Source: Humulus lupulus (Eukaryota > Streptophyta > Magnoliopsida > Rosales > Cannabaceae). From it: DNA of 64,000 bases. Of this stretch, positions 1 to 11,345 are shown piece by piece. The notes under the pieces were generated by a model. That model was not told where the DNA came from. It saw only the letters and a program-made list of their open reading frames with translations, and did no database searches. How positions within the stretch are numbered: the stretch's first letter is position 1; the number at the start of each line of letters is the position of its first letter. Location of the stretch: positions 66,696,643 to 66,760,642 of the forward strand of contig NC_084799.1 in assembly GCF_963169125.1 (NCBI RefSeq). Direction: 5' to 3'. The position numbers were made by a program, and so were the translations under genes.

Positions 1-96
1 GCCCAAAAGAGGTACATTAGCGAGCTGAAGGCTCATAACAGGGTGGAGTTCGTCCCGAAGCAACGATTATTAAAACAACAGCAATTGGAAAAGAAA

Positions 97-640
97 CCGA
101 TCATTTTCACGGAATAGGATGCTAGCCACGTCCAATTCCCACATAATGATTCGTTGGTAGTAACCGTTCAGCTCGCCAACCGAAGGGTCCGTAGAACACT
201 AGTGGATAACAGAAGCTCTGTAAATCTAATTTTTAGGTCCACCCTGGAAAAAATGGGGTTATCCGTAATCAATTTGAAGTCGACCTCGACGACGTTGTAC
301 AAGTTTTCGGGTGAAGGGTCAGCGACCATTGGGACAATTGGACTGGTGGTGACATTGGGAGAAGAGTCAGAAACTGTTTCCAAAGTACTCGAGTTTGTGG
401 TAATCGATTGTCCGGCCGCATACAATGCAATTTTAGGCTGACCTGCGCTGATGGCCATAACCTCTATCTATAACCTCTATCCGTTATAATTTTGAAGCCA
501 TAACCTCTATCCACCACCTGGCAATGAAATTTCCATCAGCTACAGGGATATGCACAGTCAGAGGCGATCAACTCGCTGCCAGGGAATGCTATAGCATTTA
601 TATGAAGGGAACATCACAACCTGGGAAGTAAGCAATGGTC
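97..640 (+). pseudogene. Element A retropepsin-like protease, decayed
   Basis: The translation shows the landmarks of a retrotransposon aspartic protease: an HVQFPHND segment, a strand reading VQLANRRVRRTLVD, and a later VVIDCPAAYNAILG strand. The active-site tripeptide that normally follows D in this family (D-N-G-S-S) reads D-N-R-S-S at about 208-222, so the glycine is lost. There is an in-frame TAG at 115-117 and another stop right after the ILG strand near 439. A 12-bp motif ATAACCTCTATC occurs three times between 459 and 510 and disrupts the frame. The family normally releases Gag and Pol; this copy cannot be active. Confidence 0.8.
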
Positions 641-2636
641 ATAAATGATGGAGGTGAGGAGTCCCAGGAAGTAGAAGTTACTCGTGGGACAGAAGAACCT
701 CAGCAGGAAGAGGATAGTGAGGTCGCCCAACGTGACGACATTGACCCGTAGGTAGGCGAAGACAAATCAAAGCTCAAACCCATAGAAGAGCTCGAGGAAG
801 TAAACATCGATCCCAAAAAACCTTTAAGAGTCATAAAGATTGGAAAAAATCTTGACGACAAAAGAAAGACGGAGCTGGTCGATTTTTTATAGAAAAAAAT
901 GGACGTCTTCGCTTGGTCGCATGAGGATATGGTGGGAATTAGTCCGAATATAATAATGTATTACTAAAATGAGGGTTTATCCGGGAGGCAAAATACCCAA
1001 GCTAGGTGGCCAATCCCGTGCTGGTCTCGAAGACGAACAGGAAGTGGAGAACATGTACCGACTTCTCTGACCTAAACAAAGCTTGTCCCAAGGACTGTTT
1101 CCCACTACCTCAGATTGACCAGTTGGTAGATGCCATGGCCGATCATGAGCTCATGTATTTCATGGACACGTACTCTAGATATAAACAGATCACGATGAAC
1201 CCTGCGGACAAGGAGCATACTAGTTTCATGACCGAGCGTAATGTATATTGTTACAAAGTTATGCCATTCAGATTGAAGAATGTCAAGGCTACATACCATC
1301 GCTTGGTCAACAAAATGTTCGCTAACCAGATCGGGAGAAATATGGAGGTGTATGTCGATGACATGCTTGTCAAGTCGAAGACTGCCAATAACCATGTATC
1401 CGATTTGGAAGAATGTTTTGGAATATTAAGGAGATATGACATGAAGCTAAATCCCAAGAAATGCACCTTCGAGGTGGCATCTGGAAAGTTTCTGGGGTTC
1501 ATAGTCAACACGAGGGGAATAGAGGCAAATCCTGAAAAAATCAGATCGTTGTTAGAAATGACTTCACCCAGGTCGCGAAAGGAAGTTCAAGGCCTAACTG
1601 GAAAGGTGGCAGCTTCGAATCGCTTCATTTTGAAATCCACTGACAAGTGTGTGCCATTCTATAACTTGCTTAGAGGAAACAAGAAATTTGAGTGGAACGA
1701 GGAGTGCGAACAGGCATTCCATGACCTTAAAATGCATCTGGTTGAGCCCCTGGTATTATCTAAACCAATACCTGGAGAGTCTCTGTTCCTTTATTTGGTC
1801 ATGATAGAGAATGCGGTCAGTGTCGTGTTAGTTTGAGAAGAAGATCGTTCTCAGAAACCAGTGTATTATGCAAGCAAGAGACTTCTCGGAGCTGAGTCAT
1901 GATATCCACTGATAGAGAAGCTGACATTCTATCTGATATTGTCTTCCAGATTGCTCCGACCATACTTTCAGTCCCATTCTATCAATGTCTTAACCGACCA
2001 ACCTTTAAGGCAGGTTTTGCAAAAACCTGAAACGTCAGGACGTCTTTTAAAATGGGCCATCGAACTTGGCCAGTTTGAGATATTGTACATGCCATGGACT
2101 TCAATCAAGAGTCACGGCCTTGCTAATTTTATGGTTGAATGCACCAGTTTTCAAGACGAGCTCACGAGGGAGTCGACGCGGGAATTGTGGAAATTCTTCG
2201 TTGATGGATCGTCGAACGAGAACAGATTAGGAGCTGGAATAATCTTAATCTTGCCAAAGCGATATTGATTCCATACAGCTCTAAGAGTTAGATTTGAGGC
2301 ATCCAACAACAAAGCAGAATATGAGGCCTTATTGGCAGGGCTGAGGGTGGCCAGAGAGTTGAAGGAAAAATCCATCCAATGCTACAGTGATTCCCAACTC
2401 GTGGTACATCAGGTATTGGGGGAGTATCAAGCTCGAGGCATCAATATGGCGGCCTACCTAGCTAAGGTAAAGGGAGAACTATCTGAATTTGAATACAACT
2501 CTGTTGAACAAATGCTCCGCGAGCAAAATTCTAACGCTGACGCTTTGGCACCACTTGCTACCACAAAAGAGGCTGAAACATTAAATGTAGTACCAGTGGA
2601 ATTCTTGGAAAGCCAAAGTGTAACGGGAGAAGCAAT
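641..2636 (+). pseudogene. Element A reverse transcriptase and dual RNase H, decayed
   Basis: A linker with VFAWSHEDMVGI leads into RT. About 100 bp of RT N-terminus appear deleted near 960-1000, because the peptide jumps from the GISPN segment to KYPS-WVANPVLV-like sequence. The RT core is open at 1006-1836 and includes the catalytic YVDDMLVKSK. Stops at 1834, 1900 and 2266 interrupt what is otherwise one frame. The first RNase H is followed by a second one with VDGSS, EYEALLAGL, SDSQLV and NADALA, which supply the expected D-E-D-D residues. The frame is cut at 2636 by the small CACTA element and resumes at 3738. Confidence 0.88.
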
Positions 2637-3737
2637 CACTACTACAAAAAAATGCTTTTTAGGACTCGCGGGGCACGAGTCCTCTATTTGATAGCCTTAA
2701 AAACTGAGGTTTTTTAGGACTAGCGTTGCGAGTCCTAAAAAGTATTATTTTTAATTTTTAAAAAATTAATTGATAGCCAAAACTCCCACTGGAGCTTCAA
2801 CGTTAACGGCAGCGCCACCACCCCACGGTGGTGGTTCGGGAAAATGATCAATCTTTTAGTGGGTTTTTATGCCCAAAGCACAAGGAATGCACTGGTGGTG
2901 TTCGTTTGGATCGGGGTGGCTCGAGGCGGTCGGAAAACACTCGGAAGAGTTTAGGAAAAATAGCACCACCGCGACTTCGAACAACTCTAGGCGGCTGAGG
3001 GCGGTGTGTGAGGGGCTGGGATTGCAGGGGTTGAAGGTTGTCGACCTTCTGCGTCTACCGCACCGGCGTGTGTAGGTATTGGGTGGTAGGAAAGCCGCCG
3101 TAAGTGGCTGGGCCGTGGGGTTTCATGAAAGAAACCCACAGAAGTTTCTGAACTTGGAGGCTCCGTCGATTAGTCTTGTTGGCACGTTACGCCATGGGCT
3201 CGCGGGGCTGGGTTTTTGGGGGCCGGGGAACACCGTGGGCCGGCACGTGTAGGCGGGGGTTGGCTGGAGAGCTGCCATCCGTGGCTGGGTTGTGGAGTTC
3301 ATGAGAGAGAGATAGAAAGAGAAATGGGGAAGAGAGCAAGGAGAGAGAGAGAGAGAGAGAGAATGGGATGTTGTGTTATTTTTCTTTGTGATTTAATACA
3401 TAATAAAATTTTAGTTAAAAAAATTGGAGGGAATTTGTAATTTTTTAAAATTCAAACTTTTACGGCACGCATAAGTTTTTAGGACTCACAATGGGTGTCC
3501 TAAAAAGATTCTTTAAGGACTCGCAATGAGTGTCCTAAAAAGTCCAGGAGGTGTTTGTTAAAAAAAAACTCAAACTTTTAGAACACACATAGTTTTTAGG
3601 GCTCGCTCCGTGAGCCCTAAAAGAAATTCTTTAACAACTCGCAACGCGAGTCCTGAAAAGTGTAGGAGTTATTTTAGGACTCGCATCTAGGTGAGTGCCC
3701 TAGAAAAGTGTCCTGAAAGGGTGTTTCTGTAGTAGTG
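2637..3737. mobile_element. Non-autonomous CACTA (En/Spm-type) DNA transposon, 1101 bp
   Basis: The left end reads CACTACTACAAAAAAA and the right end, reverse-complemented, reads CACTACTACAGAAACA, giving inverted termini that begin with the diagnostic CACTA. The element is flanked on both sides by AAT (2634-2636 and 3738-3740), the 3-bp target-site duplication expected of this superfamily. The pol frame of element A stops at the left flank and resumes at the right one. No transposase is encoded; the central 2.8-3.4 kb part is GC-richer with no recognisable protein. It must have been moved by a transposase supplied elsewhere. Confidence 0.88.
2655..3715. repeat. Palindromic subterminal repeats of the small CACTA element
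   Basis: Copies of a hairpin-forming motif, roughly TTTTTAGGACTCGC followed by its near complement GCGAGTCCTAAAAA, lie near both ends: about 2655-2683, 2707-2741, 3473-3511, 3513-3543, 3590-3622, 3631-3660 and 3672-3715. Subterminal repeats are the usual transposase binding sites of CACTA elements. Here each repeat is itself an inverted repeat, with variants such as GGGCTCGCTCCGTGAGCCC. Confidence 0.75.
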
Positions 3738-5007
3738 AATGGAGGTCGGAATGATTGACATAAGACCGACCTGGATGACTCCTATAATGGAATATCTCGC
3801 AACTGGAAAGTTACCCAATGACAGAAAATATGCGAGAAAAAGACTCTATCAAGCTCCACGATACGTAATAGTCGTTGAAACCTTATATCGTCGTGGTCAT
3901 TCATTGCCTGTCCTGTGATGTGTTATGCCCGAGGAAGCCAAAACCATTTTGCAAGAAGTACACGAAGGTTTTTGTGGAGACCATGCTGGGGAGCAAAACC
4001 TGGTGCTGAAGGTACTGAGACAGGGCTATTTTTGGCCCACTTTAACGAAAGATTCGATCTCGCATGTTCAGAAGTGCAACAAATGCCAATGTTTTTCCAT
4101 AGTTGCCCGAGCTGCTCCAGTCGAGTTAACAATGATTTCCTCCCCATGGGCATTTGCAGCATGGGGAATTGACCTGATAGGTTCCCTACCTATGGGAAAA
4201 GGAGGAGCTCGATATGCGGTGGTGGCGATCGATTACTTCACGAAGTGGGTAGAAGCAGAACCTATGGCAACCATCACCTCAAAGAGAGTCCTGGATTTCA
4301 TGGTGAAATGTATCATCTGTCGATTTGGACTCCCAAAGAAGATCGTGTTAGACAACGGGATGCAGTTCGATAATGATCTCTTCACAAACTTTTGTGAAAG
4401 ATACGGCATAACGAAGAGTTTCCCGTCGGTAGCATACCCATAAGCCAAAAGGCAGTTCAAGGCTATAAATAAGACCCTTAAGGCGAGCCTGAAGAAGAGG
4501 TTAGACGAAGCCAAAGGATTATGGCCCAAACAGCTCCCGCAAGTACTTTAGGCCTACCAAACTTCTCATAGTATCTCCACGGGGCATACTCCTTTTTCCC
4601 TAACTTTCGAAAGTGAGGCCATGCTTCCAATTGAAGCAATGGTAACTAATCACAGGCAAAGGACGTTTGATCAAGAATAGAATAACAGGATACTTAACGC
4701 ATCTCTCGATCTGATCGAAGAAAAATGAGAGGAATCACAATTACAGCTCGCCCATTATCAACAAAATATCACTCGCTATTTCAATTCAAAAGTCAAGGAG
4801 CGTAGACTTGGATTAGGCAACCTGGTTCTCTAAAGGGTCTTTTTGGCGAATAAAGACCCTAAGGATGGTGTGTTGGGCCCGAACTAGGAAAGAACATACC
4901 AGATCGTAGAGGTCTTACACGGGGGAACTTTTAAGCTAGCTCAACTGAATGGGGAAGTAGTCCCATGGACCTGGAATGCTCTTCACTTGAAAAAGTATTA
5001 TCAATAG
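3738..5007 (+). pseudogene. Element A integrase and C-terminal tail, decayed
   Basis: After the CACTA element the frame continues with TWMTPIMEYL, the usual linker from RNase H to integrase. The zinc-binding region has H-x-G-x-x-x-H and CNKCQ, although CQRF reads CQCF. The core has GIDLIG (first Asp) and LDNGMQF (second Asp). The catalytic Glu is replaced: where relatives have GQVEAIN this copy reads RQFKAIN at about 4450-4470, directly after a TAA at 4441. Further stops follow. The tail (TYQIVEVLHGGTFKLAQL, then HLKKYYQ and TAG at 5005-5007) matches the normal Tat pol end, and no chromodomain is present. Confidence 0.85.
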
Positions 5008-5154
5008 TACTACCATCAATGTAAGGCTTATTTATAAAATTCGTTTCAACTAAATAACAGATGGATTATTAAATAACCATTTCTTAGTTTTATTATTGCA
5101 AGCTCTTGTTCTCATAATTGTAAAAGTAACCATGAAAGTTTATACATTCTGGTT

Positions 5155-5165
5155 ACTTGGGGGCA
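5155..5165 (+). promoter_or_regulatory. Polypurine-tract-like motif downstream of pol (element A)
   Basis: ACTTGGGGGCA lies about 150 bp after the pol stop codon, on the far side of the antisense gene from the 3' LTR. It closely resembles the LTR-adjacent polypurine tracts of elements D (ACTTGGGGGCAAA) and B (ACTGGGGGGCAAG). Equivalent post-pol copies occur in B (35481-35492) and D (50217-50228). Confidence 0.5.
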
Positions 5166-5217
5166 CATAACCGAGGTCGGTGAGTTTTTTGAAAAAATTA
5201 GGCCTACTCGAATAAGA

Positions 5218-5800
5218 TTAAAAACTTAGAAGTTTGGAAATGATTATTCAACGGCTTTTTAAAGCTCAAGTTTTCAACAAACCTAGTGCGAACTAAGTTT
5301 AAATCATCTAAAACCCTGGATATAACCAAGTCCGAAGCTTAGAAGCTTGGATAAATTGATTATTCAACGACTTTTTAAAGCTCGAGTTTTCAATAAACCT
5401 AGTGCGAACTAAGTATAAATCATCTAAAAACCTAGATATAACCATGTTCGAAGCTTAGAAGCTCGGAGAAATTGGTTATTCAATGACTTTCTAAAGCCCG
5501 ATTTTTCAATAAACCTAGCACAAACTAAGCTTTAATTCATCTAAAACCTTGATATAACCAGGTCCGAAGCTTAAAAGCTTGGAGAAATTCATTATCCAAT
5601 GGCTCTTTAAAGCTCAAGTTTTCAATAAACCTAGCACGAACTAAACGTAATTTTTTAAAAAAAAAAACCCTGGATATAACCAGGTCCAAGGCCTGATTCT
5701 CAACAGGTATAACACTATTAAGCTTATTAAAAACCCTGGATATAACTAGGTCCAAGGCCTGATTCTTAATAGGTATGACGCAAATAAGCGAGCAAAATCT
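5218..5800 (+). repeat. Tandem repeats of about 115 bp in the 3' spacer of element A
   Basis: Four imperfect units of about 115 bp begin near 5224, 5338, 5454 and 5570. Each contains GAAGCTTAGAAGCTTGGA, a TTATTCAA segment, AAACCTAGYRCGAACTAA and a TGGATATAACCA end. They are followed by two shorter copies of about 60 bp that share CCCTGGATATAAC and AGGTCCAAGGCCTGATTCT. Tandem repeats between pol and the 3' end are common in Tat-lineage elements. Nothing here looks coding; 5801-6009 holds nothing recognisable apart from the 3' edge of the antisense gene. Confidence 0.75.
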
Positions 5801-7181
5801 TGGATACAACCAAGATTGATATAATCTATCTCGATCTAAAGACGATCCTTAAGATTTCGAATGTGCAAGAGTCTAAGGATTCATAAACATGAGAAAATAA
5901 TAAAGGACAGAAAAATAGATCACAAGTTAGATGTATATTCAAATAAGAAAAAATCTTGTCACATCGAAGAGAAAAAACCTCGAGCTAAGCCCAAAGCCAA
6001 TAATTTTAATCCCAAGGGATTGTTAGAAAATGATAATGATTACAAAAGAAAATCTCCTCACTGTATCCCTTAGCTGCCCCGGAAGCCTCGTCAGTTTCAA
6101 AGGGTTCTTGTGAAAACTGAATCATGACTTTAGCAAGATACAGATCCCAGGGCCTGAGCTCCATGAAGGAGAAGTTCTTGTCCTAATTGAAAGCCCAACA
6201 ATGGTAAAGCGTCTCCTCCATTGTTGATGATGACAATGCCGCTTCCTCTTTGGCTTTAACTTCGTCCTTGATCAGCTTTGCTTTGAGTTTGTTATTTTCG
6301 ACCTGAAGTTGTTCAGCACGATGGCTCGCCTCTGCGACCTGAGCCTGAGAGGCGGACAATGCGGTCTTGGCGGATAGCTCTCCATCTTGAGAAGAGATAA
6401 GAGCAGCCTTAGCGACATGCTCACTCTCCTGTGCAACTGTCAGAGTGACTTTGGTGGCATGCTCACTCTCCTGAGCAGCATTCAGGGCGACTTTGGCAGC
6501 GGCCAGCTCGGCTTGGAGCTCCTCGTTTCTGGCCTTAGCATGTGCTATGCTTCGGTTTTGGGCCAGGAAAGACTGCAGAATAACAAAGCATGTCAATAAA
6601 ATAAAGGAAGAACACGTGGTAAAGAAAAATAATTAGAAGTGAGAAAATGACTCACAGTGAGGTTTATCCCCATAGCAGACTTGAGGACATCCTCCGGGAT
6701 GCGCTCCTCTATGGACCTCAGATCCATAGCACTAGCTTTATATGCATGGCCCACCATGTTACTCACTGTCTCATACACGATACCCCAAAAGGCCTCGGGG
6801 ATCTTGTCCAGATCGTCTGGCTCAACTGGTATCTAGACGACATGGGCCTCGGTTTGAATTACTTGGGGGTGTGAGGGTGGCATATGTCGAGGAGGGGGAG
6901 GAGGAACTTGCCAAACGGTCACAGTTGTCACCAAAGTTGGCTCTCGAGCTGAGCTCGCATCTTTACCCTTAGAGGGGGATTTTGTAGTATCCCCCATTTT
7001 AGGGGTGGCCTCCTTTGCCACCCTAGGCCTTTTCACGATGAGACCAGTTCCTGACCTTCTAGCCTAAAAGGCACTCCTTAAATCAGGAGCTCGTGTCGAT
7101 TCCATCTCTTCACTTGAAAAGAACAAAGAGGAGTTAATTCACATGAGTAATGTTTCATAGGTAAAATATATATATATATAT

Positions 7182-8765
7182 GGTGAATTCTTCAGTCCCT
7201 CACAGGACTCAGTCCTTCAGTGTGGGGTCCAGTTTTTTGCCAATTGTCCAAATTTTATAGGAGTAAGTCTTTTTTTTTTTTCACATTTGCTTTTGACTTA
7301 CAATGACCGGTTGTGTGAACCGGTTGGGAAGTTGCTGGTGATATTGGTACAAAAAGTAGGGGCAAAATAGTAATTTCCTGTTCAAAAATATGTACAGTTG
7401 AGGACTTGATCGTAAACTTAATATGAATTTGAGAGATATTTACGATTTTGGTAACGTAAGCATTGTGCTTCCGCCAAGTGATTTATATTTTATGTTGAGT
7501 GAGATGCAACAATAACCACGTAAGTAAAACTGATATATATTTTGTAGTTGTTTTATAAGATTTTTTAAACTTTTTTCCCTGGAGAAGTTTCATTTATTCA
7601 ATATTGGGATGAATGAATCACTAACTCAATTAGGTATGGAAAAATGTTATTTAGATGGTTGATTAATTAGGAGAGTCAGTACTTGCTTGCTTGCTTGATT
7701 GTTGGGGAATAAATGAAACATCTTGATGGACTGTAGGTCAGACTTAAGGAGAGTGTTTTGGATATTGGACGCATTGTATCTCCTCTCCCATTCGTTCCGC
7801 TCGGTGGCCAGCCTGACGTTGTCATGCACAATTCGGTTAATGCATTGTATTTTCTCAAGATGATTGTCATCAAACGACGGGAAGTTAACAATGTTATTCA
7901 TTGGGAAAGGTGTGGAGTCCATTTTAGAGAGAAAAAGAGGATTGATAAGTATACATGTAGAGTGGTGGAGATTGAATTGAGGTCAACACGATCCCTACAC
8001 ACACATATATACATATAGAAAACACAAGCATGGAGGAGTGGATCAAGTAAGTGAAAGGTGAGGTCTTCCTGTAAATGGTGGAGTTGTTAATGCACTGTCA
8101 CTTATCAAAAATAGGGTTGCACATCAGTCAAAATTACATAAAGTATGCTATTATTAGAAACATAAGGAAGCAGTCATGTATTACGTGGGAAGAATTAGAA
8201 TTTGTGTTTCAGCACGTCATGGTCACGTGAGTTGTGATTGGCATTACATGGGAGAACCTTTGGGAGCACAGTATCTGAGAAAAATAAGAATGGAGACGGA
8301 ATTGACTTCCATTTTGACGTTTTTTTCTTCATGTATTTTGACTTCCATTTTGACGGAATTGCTATTGTAATTTCTCTCAAACAAAAATTCAAACATGAGG
8401 TGGTCACCATTATATATGATCGGGCACTGAATACTAGAGTGCACCATTACAAAAAAAAAAAATGAAGCCAAACAAAATTTGTTGCCTAAATAGCTAAATG
8501 GGAGGGAGTTTTCCTCCCAAACAGTCATTGTTTGGGTTCGGAGGGACTTTTCCTTTTGAAAGGAGAAGAATGGCCTAAACGGGCGAAAACATGAATAAAA
8601 AAAAAAACGTGACTGATTACTAAGGGGTGACTAAGGGCATAACGTTACTTTGACACCCAATAAACTCAGCAACTAAATCTAACCATCCATTTTCTAAAAC
8701 AATAAATCCAAATGCTCAAAATCAACACAGGACTAAGTCCTTCAAAACAAACCGAGGGATAGAAA
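7182..8765. mobile_element. Unclassified 1.58 kb insertion inside the element A antisense gene
   Basis: The coding exons of the antisense gene resume on either side, and the flanks share a long direct repeat (next entry). Each end carries the palindrome AGGACTNAGTCCT (7201-7213 and 8728-8740) next to TCCCTC at 7195-7200 or GAGGGA at 8754-8759, giving an imperfect inverted terminal organisation. No transposase or known terminal signature is visible. The interior is AT-rich, with one possible - strand reading frame at 7647-7922. It could be a MITE-like or gene-capturing element, or DNA filled in during break repair. Confidence 0.45.
7647..7922 (-). other. Possible captured coding fragment, 91 codons
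   Basis: This open frame lies within the insertion. Its product begins MDSTPFPMNNIVNFPSFDD and continues with a polar stretch containing RLATERNEWERRYN, which looks more like real protein than the surrounding AT-rich DNA. I do not recognise the family. It has no visible promoter, and codons at its 3' end become low-complexity. It may be a fragment of a host gene carried by the insertion, or chance. Confidence 0.25.
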
Positions 8766-11150
8766 AGTTAATTCACATGAGTAATGTTTCATAGGTAAAT
8801 ATATATATATAAAGAATAAGGATCCTACCCTCCAGGCTAGGGGAGGAATCTATTACGACCAGCTCAGGTGTATCAACCGGGCTAGGCATGACCTCTAACT
8901 CTTGGATTAACGCAGGGGAAAAGGAATCTATGGCTACAATCTCTTGGATCCTAGGGGTTCAGGTCCCCCTTCGGGAATGGATTCATCTACGTACTGCCTG
9001 AACCCAAGAGCAAATTCACCCTGGAGCAGAGAAGGCCAAGTCCTATAGTTAGTCCCATATTCTTCAAAGATAGAGGATCTAAATTATAGCGTGTTATCAA
9101 CTACAACGATGCCTTTGGGATAGTTGTGGTGATAGCGTACCACCAAATGATCCACGCATTGGAGGAGGGTTACGTTTAGGTCCAGATCGGTGGGATGGCG
9201 ACTAACGAGCTGGTTGGGATTAAAACTTATTAACCTAAAGTTGGCTGCAACCCGATCTAACTCTCCAAAGAGGTATGGGTTACCTTGGCCGGAGGGGCTG
9301 TCTGCTGCTCCCGATGGAGCTCGGTCAGGATCGGGCCCCTGGTTAACTTTGAGAGCCCGTCTTTTCTGCACGAGGAGCACCATGGTCTCCTTCTTATCAG
9401 TGTCCTCGGCGGTTGGCAAGGCCTCCTGAGAAGAGGGGAGCTCAAGGATAATAGGGAGTGGAGCTTGGGTCCTCAGAGCTAATGTATAACCATCACCGAT
9501 CAACTTGCATGCCAACATGGGGGCATCATTCACGACCTGGCGATAATCTTTTTCCCCGGGAGGGAGACGGGACAAAGTCTCTATTGACCCCCGAGGGTCT
9601 CAGATCATTCCATCCTCGCTAATATAGATACATAAAGAACAAACTTAACCAAAATATATATATATTAAAAAATATTTACAATGAAAGGGATAAAAATTCA
9701 CGTGCTGAGTTTACAAAGATAAAAGACTTACGAGATCGGTTGAAGTAGCAATGTTTGCAATTTCTAAATCCATTCGACATAAATAATGAATCTTTATAGT
9801 GATTTGGATGGATGGGGAGCTCGATGACGGCAGTAGAGTCCAGAAACCAAGTAAAGTAGTAGAATCCATCACCTCGTCCCTTCTGGTCAGGACTCGCTTT
9901 GAGGCAGAAGAAATATAAAATGTCTGCTAGAGTGGGGACCTTCCACTCATGCCTCAGGAACAGATATTTCAGTCCTGCCAAAATTCTGTAAGAATTTGGG
10001 TGGAGCTGGAAGGGAGCCAATTTCACGTAGTTTAAAAAATCTATGAAGTATTGGTGCAATGGAAGCAAAGCACCAGCCTTTAGGTGCTCGTCACTCCAAG
10101 CCCCATAATCTTCTTGGAATGGGGCACAACTCCGCTCTCCTTCAAAGGCAGGTTGGACAAGGAGACCGTCAACTCCCAGCTCGATGTTATGACTTAGCAG
10201 AATTTTGTTTACTCTCCCCTGAGTCCTAATCTTTGAGACTATATGTTTAGCCTTGAAGAAAGCGTTGGGGTCGACGACGACCTCCCTCTCCACCACAGGA
10301 CCAAAATGTGGGATAAGAGATTCAGAGGTGGCCTGTTTTCCTTTGTCCTTGTCTTGGGTAGATAAGCTCACGACGGTCTTCTTTGGAGGTGCCATAATTC
10401 AGATCACCTGAAGACAAAGCAGCCTAGTTAGTAGGCGACCTAAGATGGTCTATAACTATGGTCGTGGAGGTACGGACGACGAAGAGGACTACTTTCAACG
10501 TTTGAAAGCTTATATGAGCTAAATTTTATCCTAGCCTCATCGCGTGATGCCACGCGATATCCTAGGCTTCGTGCCTTGGTTTCTTAAAATCCTCAGATAC
10601 TTTGGGATCTGTGTGTCATAAATGTCAGGCCCACAACTTTCCTTTGGAAAGCAGTTTAGTGAAAAACCACCTAAGGAATCATAATCCCTAAGCTACCTGG
10701 TATTAAACCTAAAAACCCTTCGGTTTCTATACCCCAAACATGTATTATTTGAATCGATTTGCCATTAGGGCTACCCCAGATTAACCCATAAATTTTCCTA
10801 GTTTTATGAATATCTTATTGCTAAAATACGTTTGGGTTCACTCATGGAGCCTAAACCGAAAACTATTTCCTATTAGCACTTAGAAATAACCTAACGACAC
10901 CGAAAAATGAACATTGGATAATGAAGAATAAAAAAAAACTTTTCAAACCAGGGGATAAAATACTTACAGGAAATATGTTCGATTCGGAGAGGGTGTAGAT
11001 ACGGCCACAGGAAGCTCCTGGAAAGCTTCTGAAGGTCTGGGATACGATGAAAAGTTATGGGGATTCTGGAGAAGAAGAAAGGAAGCATGAGAGTTTGAAA
11101 AGGGAGATTTTTTTAATACAAAGGTGGTGAAGTCTGAGGACTGATCACCC

Positions 11151-11158
11151 TATTTATA
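11151..11158 (-). promoter_or_regulatory. TATA box of the element A antisense gene
   Basis: On the - strand the sequence reads TATAAATA followed by GGG, in a position that would start transcripts near 11125. That is followed by a pyrimidine-rich leader with no long reading frame and a splice-rich stretch down to the ATG at 10395. The box lies about 190 bp from the estimated start of the 3' LTR. Nothing else is recognised in 10396-11345. Confidence 0.6.
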
Positions 11159-11345
11159 TGTAAATTGCGGAAATTAATCTGGGCCATCCAATTGGGTTAG
11201 CTCGAGATGGAAGGGCCAAGATTAAATAGACCAGATGGCAACAAAAAGTTGACAGAACAGTTATTTCAGTCCTCGAAACCCGAACAGATGCCAATCGCAG
11301 AAAGCCACATGTCCAGTACTTGAGTAACAGGCGGGCACAATTTTA

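Larger units (their letters stand above)
7132..8811 (+). repeat. Direct repeat flanking the 1.58 kb insertion (7132-7181 and 8766-8811)
   Basis: The two copies share 33 identical bases beginning AGTTAATTCACATGAGTAAT, then run into an AT dinucleotide tract that differs in length. The copies belong to the antisense gene, probably an intron. At 33 bp plus the AT run, they are far longer than any ordinary transposon target-site duplication. Confidence 0.75.
6010..10395 (-). pseudogene. Antisense additional gene of element A, spliced, decayed
   Basis: Reading on the - strand, exon 1 starts at ATG 10395 (MAPPKKTVV) and runs 221 codons to a GTAAGT donor at 9731. It holds a domain with AGALLPLHQYFIDFLNYVKLAPFQLHPNSYR and YYF-containing segments that resembles Pfam Transposase_28 (putative gypsy type transposon). 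The next exon (about 9620-9084) is acidic, then proline-rich. The frame resumes at 7036 with a basic proline-rich stretch, then DLRSIEERIPEDVLKSAMG at about 6700. The last exon (6570-6183 and on to about 6010, past one TAG) is a strong Ala/Glu coiled coil ending in NFSFMELRPWDLYLAKVM. A 1.6 kb insertion lies at 7182-8765. Function is unknown; comparable antisense genes are known from plant elements such as Grande. Confidence 0.75.

Noticed and set aside
8176..8528. Overlapping frames of 64-94 codons on both strands
   Set aside because: They arise from a direct repeat of TTCCATTTTGACG in AT-rich DNA within the 1.58 kb insertion; no protein similarity is apparent.
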